Positions 25,041 to 33,465 of a stretch of DNA of 64,000 bases are shown in pieces. The notes under the pieces were generated by a model, which ran no database searches, was not told the origin of the DNA, and was given only the letters and a program-made list of their open reading frames with translations. The position numbers and the translations under genes are program-made. Each line of letters starts with the position of its first letter. The stretch's first letter is position 1. Source of the DNA: Streptomyces griseorubiginosus (GTDB lineage Bacteria > Actinomycetota > Actinomycetes > Streptomycetales > Streptomycetaceae); NCBI RefSeq assembly GCF_017614965.1, contig NZ_WVUG01000003.1, forward strand, positions 1 to 64,000, read 5' to 3'.

Positions 25041-26383
25041 CCCCGCCCCGCACCGACCGCGGCAGGCTGCTGCTGGTCCTCGCCGTCGCCGCCGCCGTCA
25101 CGGCCTTCACCGCGACCGTGCCCCTGCTGCGCGACTGGTTCGACCTGCGCGTCTACTACGGTGCCGTCAACACCTGGATCCACGACGGTGGACGGCTCTA
25201 CGACTACCAGGTCCCGGGGACGACCTACGGCTTCACCTATCCGCCGTTCGCCGCCGTCGCCATGCTGCCGATGTCCCTCATCGGCCTGCACACGGCGATC
25301 GCCCTCGCCCTGCTGCTCAACCTGGCGGCGCTCGCGCTGATCGTGCACCTGCTGACCGAGGGGGCGTGGCGGCGCTACGGCTGGTACGGCTGCGCCCTGG
25401 GCGCCTGTGTGCTCGCGCTGTTCGAGCCCCTGCGCGACACCTTCAGCTTCGGGCAGGTCAATCTGCTGCTGTTGGCCCTCGTCCTGGTCGACGCCTGGCT
25501 GCTGCGCACCGCGCGGGACCGCTGGGCGGGCGTCGGGATCGGGCTGGCCGCCGCGATCAAACTGACCCCGGCCGTCTTCATCGGTCTGCTGCTGCTGGCC
25601 CGCCGCTGGCGTGCCGCCGCCCTCGCCACCGTCGTGACCTGCGCGGCGACCGGCCTCGCCGCCCTGGTGGCTCCGAACGCCTCGCGCTTCTACTGGACCG
25701 AGGCCCTGTGGGACACCAAGCGGGTGGGTCGTCTCGACTACGTCTCCAACCAGTCCCTGCAGGGCGTCCTCGCCCGCCTCGGCGTGACCGACCGTCCCGT
25801 CTGGGCGGCGGCGGTGCTGCTGGTCCTCTGCGTCTGGGCGCTCCGCACCCGCCGCGCCCTCACCTGCGACGACTGGCCGGCGGCGTTCGCCCTCACCGGC
25901 CTGACCGCGTGTCTGGTCAGCCCGATCACCTGGGTGCATCACCTGGTGTGGCTGCTGCCGTCCTTCGCCGTCCTGGTCCGCGCCGGACACCCGCGGATCG
26001 CGGGCGCCCTGTACGCGGTGCTGTGCACCAGCGTGGTGTGGCTGTGGTTCCACGACGCGTCCGGCATCGACGGGTTCCTCGGCAGCAACACCTACGCCTG
26101 GATCACCCTCGGCCTGCTGTTGTGGCTGCCGGTCGGTCAACTCCCGTCCACGGGCTCGCCTTTGACCCGCAGCACCAAGGCCACCGCTCCCGCGCCGAGC
26201 GCCGCGGCACCGGAGATGGCGCCCGTCTCCGCCCACCCGCGCCCGCGTTCCACGGGAGAGGCCACGGGAACCGGGACGGACGCCGGGCGCGGCGTGACCC
26301 GCAGCCCGTCCAGCGACCCGACCGGCGCCACCCGCCCGGCCGCCCCGAACCCCCAGTCGAGCAGCTCCCGCGCCTCCTCGTAG
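25037..26383 (+). CDS. GT87-family alpha-mannosyltransferase-like membrane protein
   Basis: A 448-residue protein. Residues 1-370 hold about ten membrane helices and the GT87 signature: DLRVYYGAVNTWI, YDYQVPGTTYGFTYPPFAA, SFGQVNLLLLALVL and PITWVHHLVWLLPS. Family members such as PimE use polyprenyl-phosphate mannose. The last 80 residues are Ser/Pro/Ala-rich without helices and are read from the strand opposite to the convergent carboxypeptidase gene, overlapping it by 247 bp. The start overlaps the MptB-like stop. Whether the tail is functional is uncertain, but no earlier stop exists. Confidence 0.8.
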   Translation: MTPPRTDRGRLLLVLAVAAAVTAFTATVPLLRDWFDLRVYYGAVNTWIHDGGRLYDYQVPGTTYGFTYPPFAAVAMLPMSLIGLHTAIALALLLNLAALALIVHLLTEGAWRRYGWYGCALGACVLALFEPLRDTFSFGQVNLLLLALVLVDAWLLRTARDRWAGVGIGLAAAIKLTPAVFIGLLLLARRWRAAALATVVTCAATGLAALVAPNASRFYWTEALWDTKRVGRLDYVSNQSLQGVLARLGVTDRPVWAAAVLLVLCVWALRTRRALTCDDWPAAFALTGLTACLVSPITWVHHLVWLLPSFAVLVRAGHPRIAGALYAVLCTSVVWLWFHDASGIDGFLGSNTYAWITLGLLLWLPVGQLPSTGSPLTRSTKATAPAPSAAAPEMAPVSAHPRPRSTGEATGTGTDAGRGVTRSPSSDPTGATRPAAPNPQSSSSRASS

Positions 26384-27297
26384 ACGGTGAACCCGCCGCC
26401 CGTCTGCGGGTTCATCACCGTCACGACCAGCGTGCGTCCGCCCCGGCGGGCGGCGGCGACCAGGGTGTTGCCGGCATGTGTGGTGTATCCGTTCTTGATG
26501 CCGATCAGTCCCGGATAGCGCGCCACGCCGTCCGCGCCGCTCAGCAGCCGATTGGTGTTCCGGATCCCGTACGACGATCCGTCCCCGGCGGGGAAGAGTG
26601 CCTGGGCCGTGCCGCAGTACCGCGCGAAGTCCGCGTTGCGCAGTCCGGCCCGGCCGAACACCGCCAGGTCGTACGCCGACGAGACCTGCCCGGGTGTGTC
26701 GTAGCCGTCCGGCGAGCGCACCTGGGTGTCCAGTGCGCCCAGGGCGCGCGCCTTGGCCTGCATCCGCTCGGCGGTCACCCGCCAGCCGCCGTTGAGCGCG
26801 GCCAGGACGTGCACGGCGTCGTTGCCGGAGTTCAGGAAGACCCCGCGCCACAGGTCGGCGACCTCGTAGGTGCGCCCCGGGGCGACACCGACCATGCTGC
26901 TGCCCGGCCCGATGCCCGCCAGTTCCTCCTCGCTCACCGTGTGCCGGACACCGGCCGGCAGGGTCGGCAGCACGGTGAGGGCGAACAGGGTCTTCAGCGT
27001 GCTGGCGGGCGGCAGCCCGCGATGCGCGTCGTGGGCGGCCAGCACCTCGCCGCTGTCCGCGTCGGCCACCAGCCACGACAGCGCGGAGACGTCCGGGAGG
27101 CGGGGTACCCCGCGCGGGGCCCGGACCAGTGTGCCGGACCGGTAGAGGAGCGACGGCTGCGGCATCGCCGCCCGGGTGGAGCCGTTCGGCGTGGGCTGCG
27201 CGCCTGCGGCCACCGCGACGGGGCCGAACGCCAGGACACTCGCCGCGCAGAGCGCGCAGGCCGTGACGCCGGCCCGGGAAGAGAATCCGATGGTCAT
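26137..27297 (-). CDS. D-alanyl-D-alanine carboxypeptidase (penicillin-binding protein)
   Basis: A 386-residue S11-type serine peptidase. Active-site motifs are SxxK as ASTLK, SxN as NSGND, and the third motif as IKNGYTT (KNG instead of the usual KTG). A signal sequence begins after MTIGFSSRAG, and a C-terminal hydrophobic helix (AISGAAALGAGAVALVL) anchors it to the membrane outside. It trims the terminal D-Ala of muropeptides. The ATG at 27297 is preferred to the distant 27414 because it gives a proper signal peptide. The 3' end overlaps the convergent GT87 gene by 247 bp. Confidence 0.9.
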   Translation of the reverse strand: MTIGFSSRAGVTACALCAASVLAFGPVAVAAGAQPTPNGSTRAAMPQPSLLYRSGTLVRAPRGVPRLPDVSALSWLVADADSGEVLAAHDAHRGLPPASTLKTLFALTVLPTLPAGVRHTVSEEELAGIGPGSSMVGVAPGRTYEVADLWRGVFLNSGNDAVHVLAALNGGWRVTAERMQAKARALGALDTQVRSPDGYDTPGQVSSAYDLAVFGRAGLRNADFARYCGTAQALFPAGDGSSYGIRNTNRLLSGADGVARYPGLIGIKNGYTTHAGNTLVAAARRGGRTLVVTVMNPQTGGGFTVYEEARELLDWGFGAAGRVAPVGSLDGLRVTPRPASVPVPVASPVERGRGWAETGAISGAAALGAGAVALVLRVKGEPVDGS

Positions 27298-27417
27298 ACT
27301 TATCAACGTAGGAATCGATCGTCCGGACGCGCCGATGACCGGGCCGGACGGGGTGCGCCAGCACCCGTATGCCGCAGCGTGTGTCCGTCGGCGGCTCGGC
27401 CTCGCGGCCGTCACGGG

Positions 27418-28560
27418 TCACTCGGCACGCAGTGTCGGCTGGACGCGCCGCAGGAAGGTCGCGTTGTCGGGAGTGGTCCGCAGGTGCTCCAGGAGGGTCT
27501 CCAGACCGCCCTGGGCGTCGCGGGTCTGCAGGGCGCGCCGCAGGCCACGGACGGTGGTCAACTCGGCCGGGGAGAGCAGGAGTTCCTCGCGGCGGGTGCC
27601 TGAGGGGGTGATGTCGACGGCCGGGAAGACACGCCGCGAGGCGAGTTCGCGGCTGAGGCGGAGCTCCATGTTGCCGGTGCTCTTGAGCTCCTCGAAGAAG
27701 TAGTCGTCGGCCCGCGAGCCGGTCTCCACCAGGGCGGTGGCCAGGATCGTGAGCGAGCCGCCCTCCTCGGCCAGCCGCGCGGCACCGAAGAACCGCTTCG
27801 GCCCGAGCAGCGCGCCCGCGTCCACACCGCCGCTGAGGGTACGGCCGCCGGAGGAGGCCGCGTTGTTGTGCGCCCGGCACAGCCGGGTCAGGGAGTCGAG
27901 CAGGATGACGACGTCCTCGCCCGCCTCCACCAGCCGCTTGGCCCGCTCGATGACGAGCTCGGCGAGGGCGATGTGCTGCTTGGCCGCCCGGTCGAAGGTG
28001 GAGGCGTACACCTCGCCGCGCACCGAGCGGCGCATCTCGGTGACCTCCTCGGGGCGTTCGTCGAGGAGTACCACCATCAGGCGGCACTCGGGGTGGTTGC
28101 CGGCGACGGCGGCCGCGATCTGCTGGAGCAGCACGGTCTTGCCGGTCTTGGGGGGTGCCACGATCAGCCCGCGCTGACCCTTGCCGACGGGTGCGAGCAG
28201 GTCGGCGATCCGGCCCGTGAGCCCGGACGCCGGGTGTTCCAGGCGCAGGCGCTGATGGGGGTGGAGCGGGGTGAGGTCGCGGAAGTGACGGCGGCCGCGC
28301 AGGTCGTCGGGCGTGCGCCCGTTGACCCGTGCGACCTCGGTCAGGGCGCGCCGGCCGTCCCGTACGCCTTCGACGAGGTCGCCCCTGCGCAGGCCGTGAC
28401 GGCGGATCAGCGCGGGGGAGACGGGCAGGTCGGAGGGCGAGGCGAGAAGGGTCTCGGCGCGCAGGTGCCCCTTGCCGCCCGCGTCGATGTCGAGGACACC
28501 GGTGACGATCTGGGCCTGGGGCTCCTGCCGGACCGGGGGGTGTTCGAGAGTGGTGGTCAT
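27418..28560 (-). CDS. short Rho transcription termination factor paralogue
   Basis: A 380-residue Rho protein, much shorter than the usual streptomycete Rho with its long N-terminal insertion. The ATPase core is intact: Walker A APPKTGKT (135-142), DERPEEVTEM, Walker B VVILLDSLTR, the Q-loop region SGGVDAGALLGPKRFFGAAR, and the C-terminal FEELKSTGNMEL and ITPSGTRREELLL. The primary RNA-binding domain is present but its nucleotide-contacting aromatics are gone: the GFGF equivalent is GKGH (K30, H32) and the IYVS equivalent is LPVS (P46). The start at 28560 has AAAGGA upstream. A 240-base leader lies ahead. Specialised RNA choice or Rho-antagonist role is inferred. Confidence 0.88.
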   Translation of the reverse strand: MTTTLEHPPVRQEPQAQIVTGVLDIDAGGKGHLRAETLLASPSDLPVSPALIRRHGLRRGDLVEGVRDGRRALTEVARVNGRTPDDLRGRRHFRDLTPLHPHQRLRLEHPASGLTGRIADLLAPVGKGQRGLIVAPPKTGKTVLLQQIAAAVAGNHPECRLMVVLLDERPEEVTEMRRSVRGEVYASTFDRAAKQHIALAELVIERAKRLVEAGEDVVILLDSLTRLCRAHNNAASSGGRTLSGGVDAGALLGPKRFFGAARLAEEGGSLTILATALVETGSRADDYFFEELKSTGNMELRLSRELASRRVFPAVDITPSGTRREELLLSPAELTTVRGLRRALQTRDAQGGLETLLEHLRTTPDNATFLRRVQPTLRAE

Positions 28561-28836
28561 GGTGGGGGTCCTTTCGAGGACGGATGGCATGAGACATGCG
28601 GAAGGAAGGGGTGGAAGCCGCGACGGGAAGGCGGACAGCGCCTTCGGCGGCGGGAACAGCGCCTCGGGTACGGCACGGCCGTACCGGTCACGAGGTGGTG
28701 CTGGAGAGCCGGTGCGCCGGCCGGGAGACGGCGGGCGGAGCGGCGAACTGAGAGGGAACCGGCACCGGCGCCCACGACAGGGGGCGAACTCAGGTGCTAG
28801 CAGGAAGGTACCACAGGGGGTGCGGCCGTAAACCGG
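28561..28836 (-). other. leader/intergenic region upstream of the short rho
   Basis: About 275 bp without a gene. It is purine-rich on the plus strand and contains the near-palindrome GGTACGGC-AC-GGCCGTACC around 28670-28690 and two ACAGCGCC direct copies. Rho genes are often controlled through their own leaders, so this may be a regulatory leader, but I see no specific known element. Confidence 0.35.
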
Positions 28837-29664
28837 TCAGCGGGAGGCGAGCAGACCGTACAGGAGCGGAATCCGCGGCTCCGGCAGGCGCCACCAGCCG
28901 GACGCCGTGCGGACCATCTGCGGCCAGCGTGGCCAGGGAAGTTCCTCGCTCTCCCTGAGGCGCCGGATGGTCAGTCCTGCGATGGTCAACGCGTTGATGA
29001 CCTCGCCTATTCCGTGCATCCACTCGTAACTGTCCGTGGCGCCCTCGACCGCCGGGCCGTCGGTGTAGGTGTGCGTCGCGTCCCGGTGCACGGCGCCGCT
29101 GCCGCCCAGGTAGTCGTGGCGCAGCAGCAGCTCGGGGCCCTCGCCCGGGGCGGGCTTGGGGCCCAGCGAGTTGAGCAGCGGGTGGAACTCCATGATGTAC
29201 AAGTGGCCGCCGGGGCGCAGAAGTCGGGCGACGACCTCGGCCCACCGCTCGAGGTCCGGGAGGTAGCACAGGGCGCCCTTGCCGGTGTACACGACGTCGA
29301 ACTGCCGTCCGTCCAGCGCCTGTTGGGCGTCGTACACATTGGCCTGTACGTAGTCCACGGGCACGCCCGCCCGCGCCGAGACGTCCCGGGCGGCGGCCAC
29401 CGACGCCGCGGAGAAGTCGAGGCCGACGGCACGGGCACCGCGCTGGGCGAAGGCGATCGTCTCGGTGCCGAGATGACACTGGAGGTGCAGTACGTCACGG
29501 CCGGACAGTTCGCCGAGATCGTCCCACTCGAAGGGGGCGAACCAGCGCGCCGGGTCGAGGTCCTGGTCGAGACCGTAGAACCGGCTGGCGAGGTGGACGG
29601 GGGTGCGGGCGTCCCAGTTGGCCTGGTTGGCCCGCATGAACCGCGCGTGCTCGTCGGTGGTCAT
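28837..29664 (-). CDS. class I SAM-dependent methyltransferase
   Basis: A 275-residue methyltransferase. Motif I is HLQCHLGTETIAFAQRGA, followed by VGLDFSAASVAAARD; the substrate region has FDVVYTGKGALCYLPD and the post-motif LRPGGHLYIMEFHP. The N-terminus has the NQANWDARTPVHLAS opening that is characteristic of a broad uncharacterised small-molecule group. The start at 29664 (MTTDEHARF) is preferred to 29676. It is transcribed toward the rho paralogue, with the leader region between them. Confidence 0.82.
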   Translation of the reverse strand: MTTDEHARFMRANQANWDARTPVHLASRFYGLDQDLDPARWFAPFEWDDLGELSGRDVLHLQCHLGTETIAFAQRGARAVGLDFSAASVAAARDVSARAGVPVDYVQANVYDAQQALDGRQFDVVYTGKGALCYLPDLERWAEVVARLLRPGGHLYIMEFHPLLNSLGPKPAPGEGPELLLRHDYLGGSGAVHRDATHTYTDGPAVEGATDSYEWMHGIGEVINALTIAGLTIRRLRESEELPWPRWPQMVRTASGWWRLPEPRIPLLYGLLASR

Positions 29665-29861
29665 GCGGACATCCAACCGCAGCCCGGCCCCGGTCGGCGT
29701 CCGACGCCCGCATACCAGCCATACGAACGCCCGCTTGACCGGTTTCTTCTCGAGCAGGCGGGCAAGTTCAGCGGCGAGGGCCCGGGATGGACGCGCCGCG
29801 GGTCCGTCGGCCGTCGTCGACGCCGGAGCGACAGTGCGGGGGCGGCCGCGCGGACAGAGCG

Positions 29862-29890
29862 GGAGGCCGGTGCCCGGTGCCCCGGCCTCC
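29862..29890 (-). terminator. terminator hairpin after the NLP gene
   Basis: GGAGGCCGG (29862-29870) and CCGGCCTCC (29882-29890) form a 9-bp perfect stem, 16 bases past the NLP stop on the minus strand. Confidence 0.6.
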
Positions 29891-29905
29891 TCGCGCGCGG
29901 ACGCG

Positions 29906-30679
29906 TCAGGCGTTGGGGTCGAAGGGGATTCCGGCGGGCATGGAGTGGGCCAGGGCGTACTGGAAGTCGCCGTCCTTGATCTTGATCGTGGCGGCGCCGA
30001 AGTCTGCGCTCAGCAGCTTGTCGCGGAAGCCTGCCGGATAGCCGTTCCAGCCGACCAGATGGGGATAGAACCAGCCGCCGGTGGCGTTCTCCGGCGGTTC
30101 GTCGTTGGCGTTGGCGAAGCGGAAGCAGTGCGTGGAGACGCCGTCCTTGTGGTAGACGACCTTCGGGTGGGTGCCGTCGAAGCGCACCGCCGAGCGGGCC
30201 GCCACTTGGTAGCCGCTGTGCTGCGACACCGACACGTACTGGACCTGGTCGTCGCTGATCCACACCACGACGTGTTCCCAGTCGTGCCGGTGGCCGATGG
30301 CCGCGGGACCGAGCGTCGCCTGGTCCTTCTCGAAGTAGCTGGCGTACACCACCGCGCACCAGCCGTTGTCGCACTTCTCGCGTGAGTAGGTGTTGGCGTT
30401 GGCCAGTTGGGCGTAGTCGTGGCAGTGGCCGTTGACGTCACCGCCGAGTTTGAGGCCCGGGTTGATGGTGCCGGCGGCGCCGATGGCGGCGGTGGCGTAG
30501 CAGCCGTCCTTGTCGTAGTCGTAGGCCGGGGAGAAGCTCTGTTCCAGGCCGTCGGCGTTCTGCGGCAGCAGCTGCAGGACGTCGGCTCGGGCGCTGGTCG
30601 GGATCGCGAGGAGGAGTGTCAGGGCGCCGAGGGCGCTGAGGAGGACCTTGGTGGGGGGCACAGGTCCAGACCATGACAT
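29906..30679 (-). CDS. secreted NLP (necrosis- and ethylene-inducing peptide 1-like) protein
   Basis: A 257-residue secreted protein of the NPP1/NLP family. Residues 1-32 are a signal peptide ending TSARA-DV. The diagnostic heptapeptide GHRHDWE is complete at residues 129-135, and two cysteine pairs (HCHD and the EKCDNGWCAVVY segment) match the disulfide region. NLPs of plant-associated microbes bind sphingolipid head groups and permeabilise dicot membranes, or trigger immunity through a conserved peptide. It is monocistronic, with a terminator and a divergent promoter region shared with an SRPBCC gene. Confidence 0.92.
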   Translation of the reverse strand: MSWSGPVPPTKVLLSALGALTLLLAIPTSARADVLQLLPQNADGLEQSFSPAYDYDKDGCYATAAIGAAGTINPGLKLGGDVNGHCHDYAQLANANTYSREKCDNGWCAVVYASYFEKDQATLGPAAIGHRHDWEHVVVWISDDQVQYVSVSQHSGYQVAARSAVRFDGTHPKVVYHKDGVSTHCFRFANANDEPPENATGGWFYPHLVGWNGYPAGFRDKLLSADFGAATIKIKDGDFQYALAHSMPAGIPFDPNA

Positions 30680-30709
30680 TCTGGCGTGTGCGCGTCAAGG
30701 CTTGAGGAA

Positions 30710-30732
30710 AGTCGTAAAGTTGAACTTCGACT
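30710..30732. promoter_or_regulatory. palindromic site between NLP and SRPBCC genes
   Basis: AGTCGTAAAGTTGAACTTCG with the following ACT has AAGTT-G-AACTT at its centre and AGTCG/CGACT arms outside. It lies in the 71-bp divergent gap, 18 bases before the SRPBCC start, and is a candidate operator for one or both genes. Confidence 0.45.
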
Positions 30733-30750
30733 GCGGGAGGTCGGCCGGGC

Positions 30751-31260
30751 ATGAGGTGGACGGGCGCGCGCTACACGGACAAGCCGACGGTCGAGGTGCG
30801 GACCTGGATCGCCGCCCCGCCCGAGCGGGTGTGGGCGCTGGTGCGTGACATCGGCCTGATGCCGGGCATGAGCGACGAACTCCAGTCGGTGGAGTGGCTC
30901 GACGGTGCCGGGGAGCCCGCAGTCGGAGCCCGGTTCCTCGGCCGCAACCGGCACGAGGCCTTCGGCGAGTGGACCACCACCTCGTACGTCATCGAGTGCG
31001 AACCGTGCCGCGTCCTCGCCTGGGCGGTGCACAACCCCGACCGCCCGTCGGCGGTCTGGCGCTTTCGTCTGCACCCCGGCGACGGCGGCACCGAGCTGTC
31101 GCAGTGGATGCAGATGGGCCCCGGCCGCTCCGGACTGTCCGCGGCGATCGACCGCATGCCGGAGAAGGAACAGAAGATCGTGTTCGTACGGCTGCGGGAG
31201 CTGGAGCAGGCCATGACCACCACACTGCGTCACCTCAAGAACCGTGCGGAGAACGGCTGA
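30751..31260 (+). CDS. SRPBCC (START-like/polyketide cyclase) family protein
   Basis: A 169-residue protein with the helix-grip SRPBCC fold: VEVRTWIAAPPERVWALVRDIG at the start, VEWLDGAGEPAVGARFLGRN in the centre, and a C-terminal long helix (VRLRELEQAMTTTLRHL). Such domains bind hydrophobic ligands. Its TGA overlaps the next ATG (TGATG), coupling it to an LLM-class flavin oxidoreductase, so the pair may act on one hydrophobic substrate. No catalytic assignment is possible. Confidence 0.82.
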   Translation: MRWTGARYTDKPTVEVRTWIAAPPERVWALVRDIGLMPGMSDELQSVEWLDGAGEPAVGARFLGRNRHEAFGEWTTTSYVIECEPCRVLAWAVHNPDRPSAVWRFRLHPGDGGTELSQWMQMGPGRSGLSAAIDRMPEKEQKIVFVRLRELEQAMTTTLRHLKNRAENG

Positions 31261-32318
31261 TGCGCACGGCGACCACGATCGAGGCCTCCGGCGGTCAACA
31301 CTGGTCGGAGCAGGCCGACTTCGTCGTGGAGGCGGAGAAACTCGGCCTGGACGTCTGCTGGGTGGCCGAGGCCTGGGGCTCCGACGCGCCCTCCGCGCTC
31401 GGCTACTACGCCGCGCTGACCGACCGGATGCTGCTGGGCTCCGGTGTCCTGCAGCTCGGCACCCGCACGCCGGTCGCCGTCGCCCAGATCGCGATCACCC
31501 TGGCCAACCTCTCCGGCGGACGCTTCCTGCTCGGCCTCGGCGCCTCCGGCCCGCAGGTGATCGAGGGACTGCACGGGGTGCCGTTCGCCCGTCCGCTGGC
31601 CCGTATGCGGGAGACCGTCGAGATCGTGCGCCGCGTCTTCGACGGCGGCAGACTGTCGTACCAGGGGAGCCAGTTCAGCATCCCGCTGCCCGGTGGCGAC
31701 GCAGTCCCCATGCGTCTGTCGACCCGGCCCGAACACCCCGTCCCCGTCCACCTCGCCGCCCTGTCGCCCGCCATGCTGCGGCTGACGGGTGAGGTCGCCG
31801 ACGGCTGGCTCGGCACCAGCTTCGTGCCCGAGGGCGCGGCCGGGGCGTACTTCGCCCACCTCGACGAAGGACTGGCCCGGGCCGGACGCAACCGCGCCGA
31901 CCTCGACGTATGCCAGGGCGCCGAGGTCGCCTTCGCACCCGACGAGGCCGCCCTCGGCGCGCTGACCGCCCGCCGGAAGAAGGAACTCGCCTTCAGCCTC
32001 GGCGGCATGGGCTCCGCCTCGACCAACTTCTACAACGCCGCCTACAGCCGCCAGGGCTGGGCGGAGGTGGCCGCCGAGGTGCGGGAGCGCTGGCAGGCCG
32101 GCGACCGGGACGGCGCGGCCGGCCTCGTCACCGACGAGATGGTGCTCGCCACGACCCTCATCGGCACCGAGCCGATGGTGCGCCGACGGCTGCGCGTGTG
32201 GCGGGACGCGGGCGTGACCACCGTACGGTTGTATCCGGCCGGGACGACCCTGCACGAGCGGCTGGCGACGCTGGGGCGGGCGATCGAGCTGGTACGGGAG
32301 GTCGACGGCGCGTCGTGA
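31260..32318 (+). CDS. LLM-class (luciferase-like, probably F420-dependent) oxidoreductase
   Basis: A 352-residue TIM-barrel enzyme of the bacterial-luciferase superfamily. Family blocks are EAEKLGLDVCWVAEAWGSDAPSALGYYA at the N-terminus, LGTRTPVAVAQIAITLANLSGGRFLLGLGASGP across 31457-31555, and RMRETVEIVRRVFDGG. Actinobacterial members of this type mostly use coenzyme F420. The start overlaps the SRPBCC stop. It likely reduces or oxidises a small organic substrate; which one is unknown. Confidence 0.88.
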   Translation: MRTATTIEASGGQHWSEQADFVVEAEKLGLDVCWVAEAWGSDAPSALGYYAALTDRMLLGSGVLQLGTRTPVAVAQIAITLANLSGGRFLLGLGASGPQVIEGLHGVPFARPLARMRETVEIVRRVFDGGRLSYQGSQFSIPLPGGDAVPMRLSTRPEHPVPVHLAALSPAMLRLTGEVADGWLGTSFVPEGAAGAYFAHLDEGLARAGRNRADLDVCQGAEVAFAPDEAALGALTARRKKELAFSLGGMGSASTNFYNAAYSRQGWAEVAAEVRERWQAGDRDGAAGLVTDEMVLATTLIGTEPMVRRRLRVWRDAGVTTVRLYPAGTTLHERLATLGRAIELVREVDGAS

Positions 32319-32346
32319 GCGGGACCGAGGAATCCGTCCGGCAGGG

Positions 32347-32375
32347 TGTCGATTCGCTCCGCCCCCGTTCGTCGG
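32347..32375 (+). promoter_or_regulatory. predicted ECF42-type promoter of the DGPF operon
   Basis: TGTCGA (32347-32352), 17 bases, then CGTC (32370-32373), the -35/-10 pattern reported for ECF42 sigma factors. The downstream extension CGTTCGTCGGTGGGGTG is identical to that of a second site at 34698. It lies 59 bases before the first DGPF start, so the sigma factor should activate its own operon. Confidence 0.75.
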
Positions 32376-32410
32376 TGGGGTGCAGACAGCTCTGACGACC
32401 GGGAGGAACC

Positions 32411-33127
32411 ATGAAGTACATGCTGCTCGTCTGCGGCGACGACACCGCCGACGCCTCGGGCATGGCACCCGTCGAACCCTGGGTGGAGGAACTCGGCGAC
32501 CGCGGTGCCCGGCTGCACGGCCACCGGCTCGCCCTGCCCGCCGAGGCGGTCACCGTCCGGGTGCGCGGCGGCGAGGTGCTGCGCACGGACGGCCCGTTCG
32601 CGGAGACCAAGGAGTACGTCGCCGGCTACGACATCCTCGAGTGCGACAGCCTGGAGGAGGCCGTCGAGGCGGCGGCCCGGCACCCGGTCGCCACCATCGG
32701 GGCCATGGAGGTACGGCCCTTCTGGCCCATGTGGGACGAGGAGGACCCCGAGACCGCGATCCGCGCCCTCGACACCCGCCTGACCGAGGCCCACCGCGAG
32801 CGGGACATCGACGGGGTGCTGGCCTGCTACGCCCCGGACGCCGACGTCTTCCATCTCACCGGCGGGCACGAGCGACAGGGCCTCGACGCCTTCCGCAAGG
32901 CCCTGCAGGACGTGTTCGCGTCCGGGCCCGTGACCCGCGAGGTGCTGGAGTTGCGCGTCCACGTGGATGAGAGCATCGGCTTCGCCCACTCCCTCGTACG
33001 GCTGACGGGCACCCGCGCCGACGGCACCCCCTACTCCGACACCCTGCGCGTGATCACCGGTTACCGTGACCTCGGACTGCGCCGGCTGATCACCCACGAG
33101 CAGGCCGTGTCCCTGAGGGAGGCGTGA
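32411..33127 (+). CDS. DGPF (YCII-related) domain fused to an NTF2/SnoaL-like domain
   Basis: A 238-residue two-domain protein. Residues 1-110 are a YCII-like domain with the DGPFAETKEYVAGY motif that names the DGPF family; residues about 120-235 are an NTF2-like fold (IRALDTRLTEAHRERDIDGVLACYAPDADVFHLTGG). GGGAGGAACC precedes the ATG. DGPF proteins are the standard genomic partners of ECF42 sigma factors, though their biochemical role is unknown. The stop overlaps the next DGPF gene (TGATG). Confidence 0.88.
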   Translation: MKYMLLVCGDDTADASGMAPVEPWVEELGDRGARLHGHRLALPAEAVTVRVRGGEVLRTDGPFAETKEYVAGYDILECDSLEEAVEAAARHPVATIGAMEVRPFWPMWDEEDPETAIRALDTRLTEAHRERDIDGVLACYAPDADVFHLTGGHERQGLDAFRKALQDVFASGPVTREVLELRVHVDESIGFAHSLVRLTGTRADGTPYSDTLRVITGYRDLGLRRLITHEQAVSLREA

Positions 33128-33465
33128 TGAAGTACGCCCTGCTGTTCTCCTCGCCCGTCCGGGGGGAGGAGCGGAGCCCGGCCGAGCACGCCGAGGACCC
33201 GCGGTTCGCCGCCTACTTCGCCGAGGTGCGGGCGGGCCGGGTCACCGGCGGGGCACGGCTGCGGCCGCCCGCCGACGCCACCACCGTGCGCGTGCGGGAC
33301 GACGAGATCCTGCTCAGCGACGGCCCCTTCGCGGAGACCAAGGAGTACCTCGCGGGCATCGCGTTCATCGACGTGGCCGACCTCGACGAGGCCGTCGCCC
33401 TCGCCGCGAAGCACCCGGCGGCCGCCGACGGCGGCGCGGTCGAGGTACGGCCGGTCTGGGAGTGA
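33127..33465 (+). CDS. DGPF (YCII-related) domain protein
   Basis: A 112-residue single-domain DGPF protein: MKYALLFSS, then LRPPADATTVRVRDDEILLSDGPFAETKEYLAG across 33262-33360, and EVRPVWE at the end. The ATG at 33127 shares its A with the preceding TGA; a GTG one codon earlier is also possible. Its own stop overlaps the sigma-factor GTG by four bases, so all three genes form one coupled unit. Confidence 0.88.
   Translation: MKYALLFSSPVRGEERSPAEHAEDPRFAAYFAEVRAGRVTGGARLRPPADATTVRVRDDEILLSDGPFAETKEYLAGIAFIDVADLDEAVALAAKHPAAADGGAVEVRPVWE

Noticed and set aside
25001..28597. A 1198-codon minus-strand open frame
   Set aside because: It is antisense or out of frame to the mannosyltransferases, carboxypeptidase and Rho and has Arg/Gly-rich composition typical of high-GC shadow frames.
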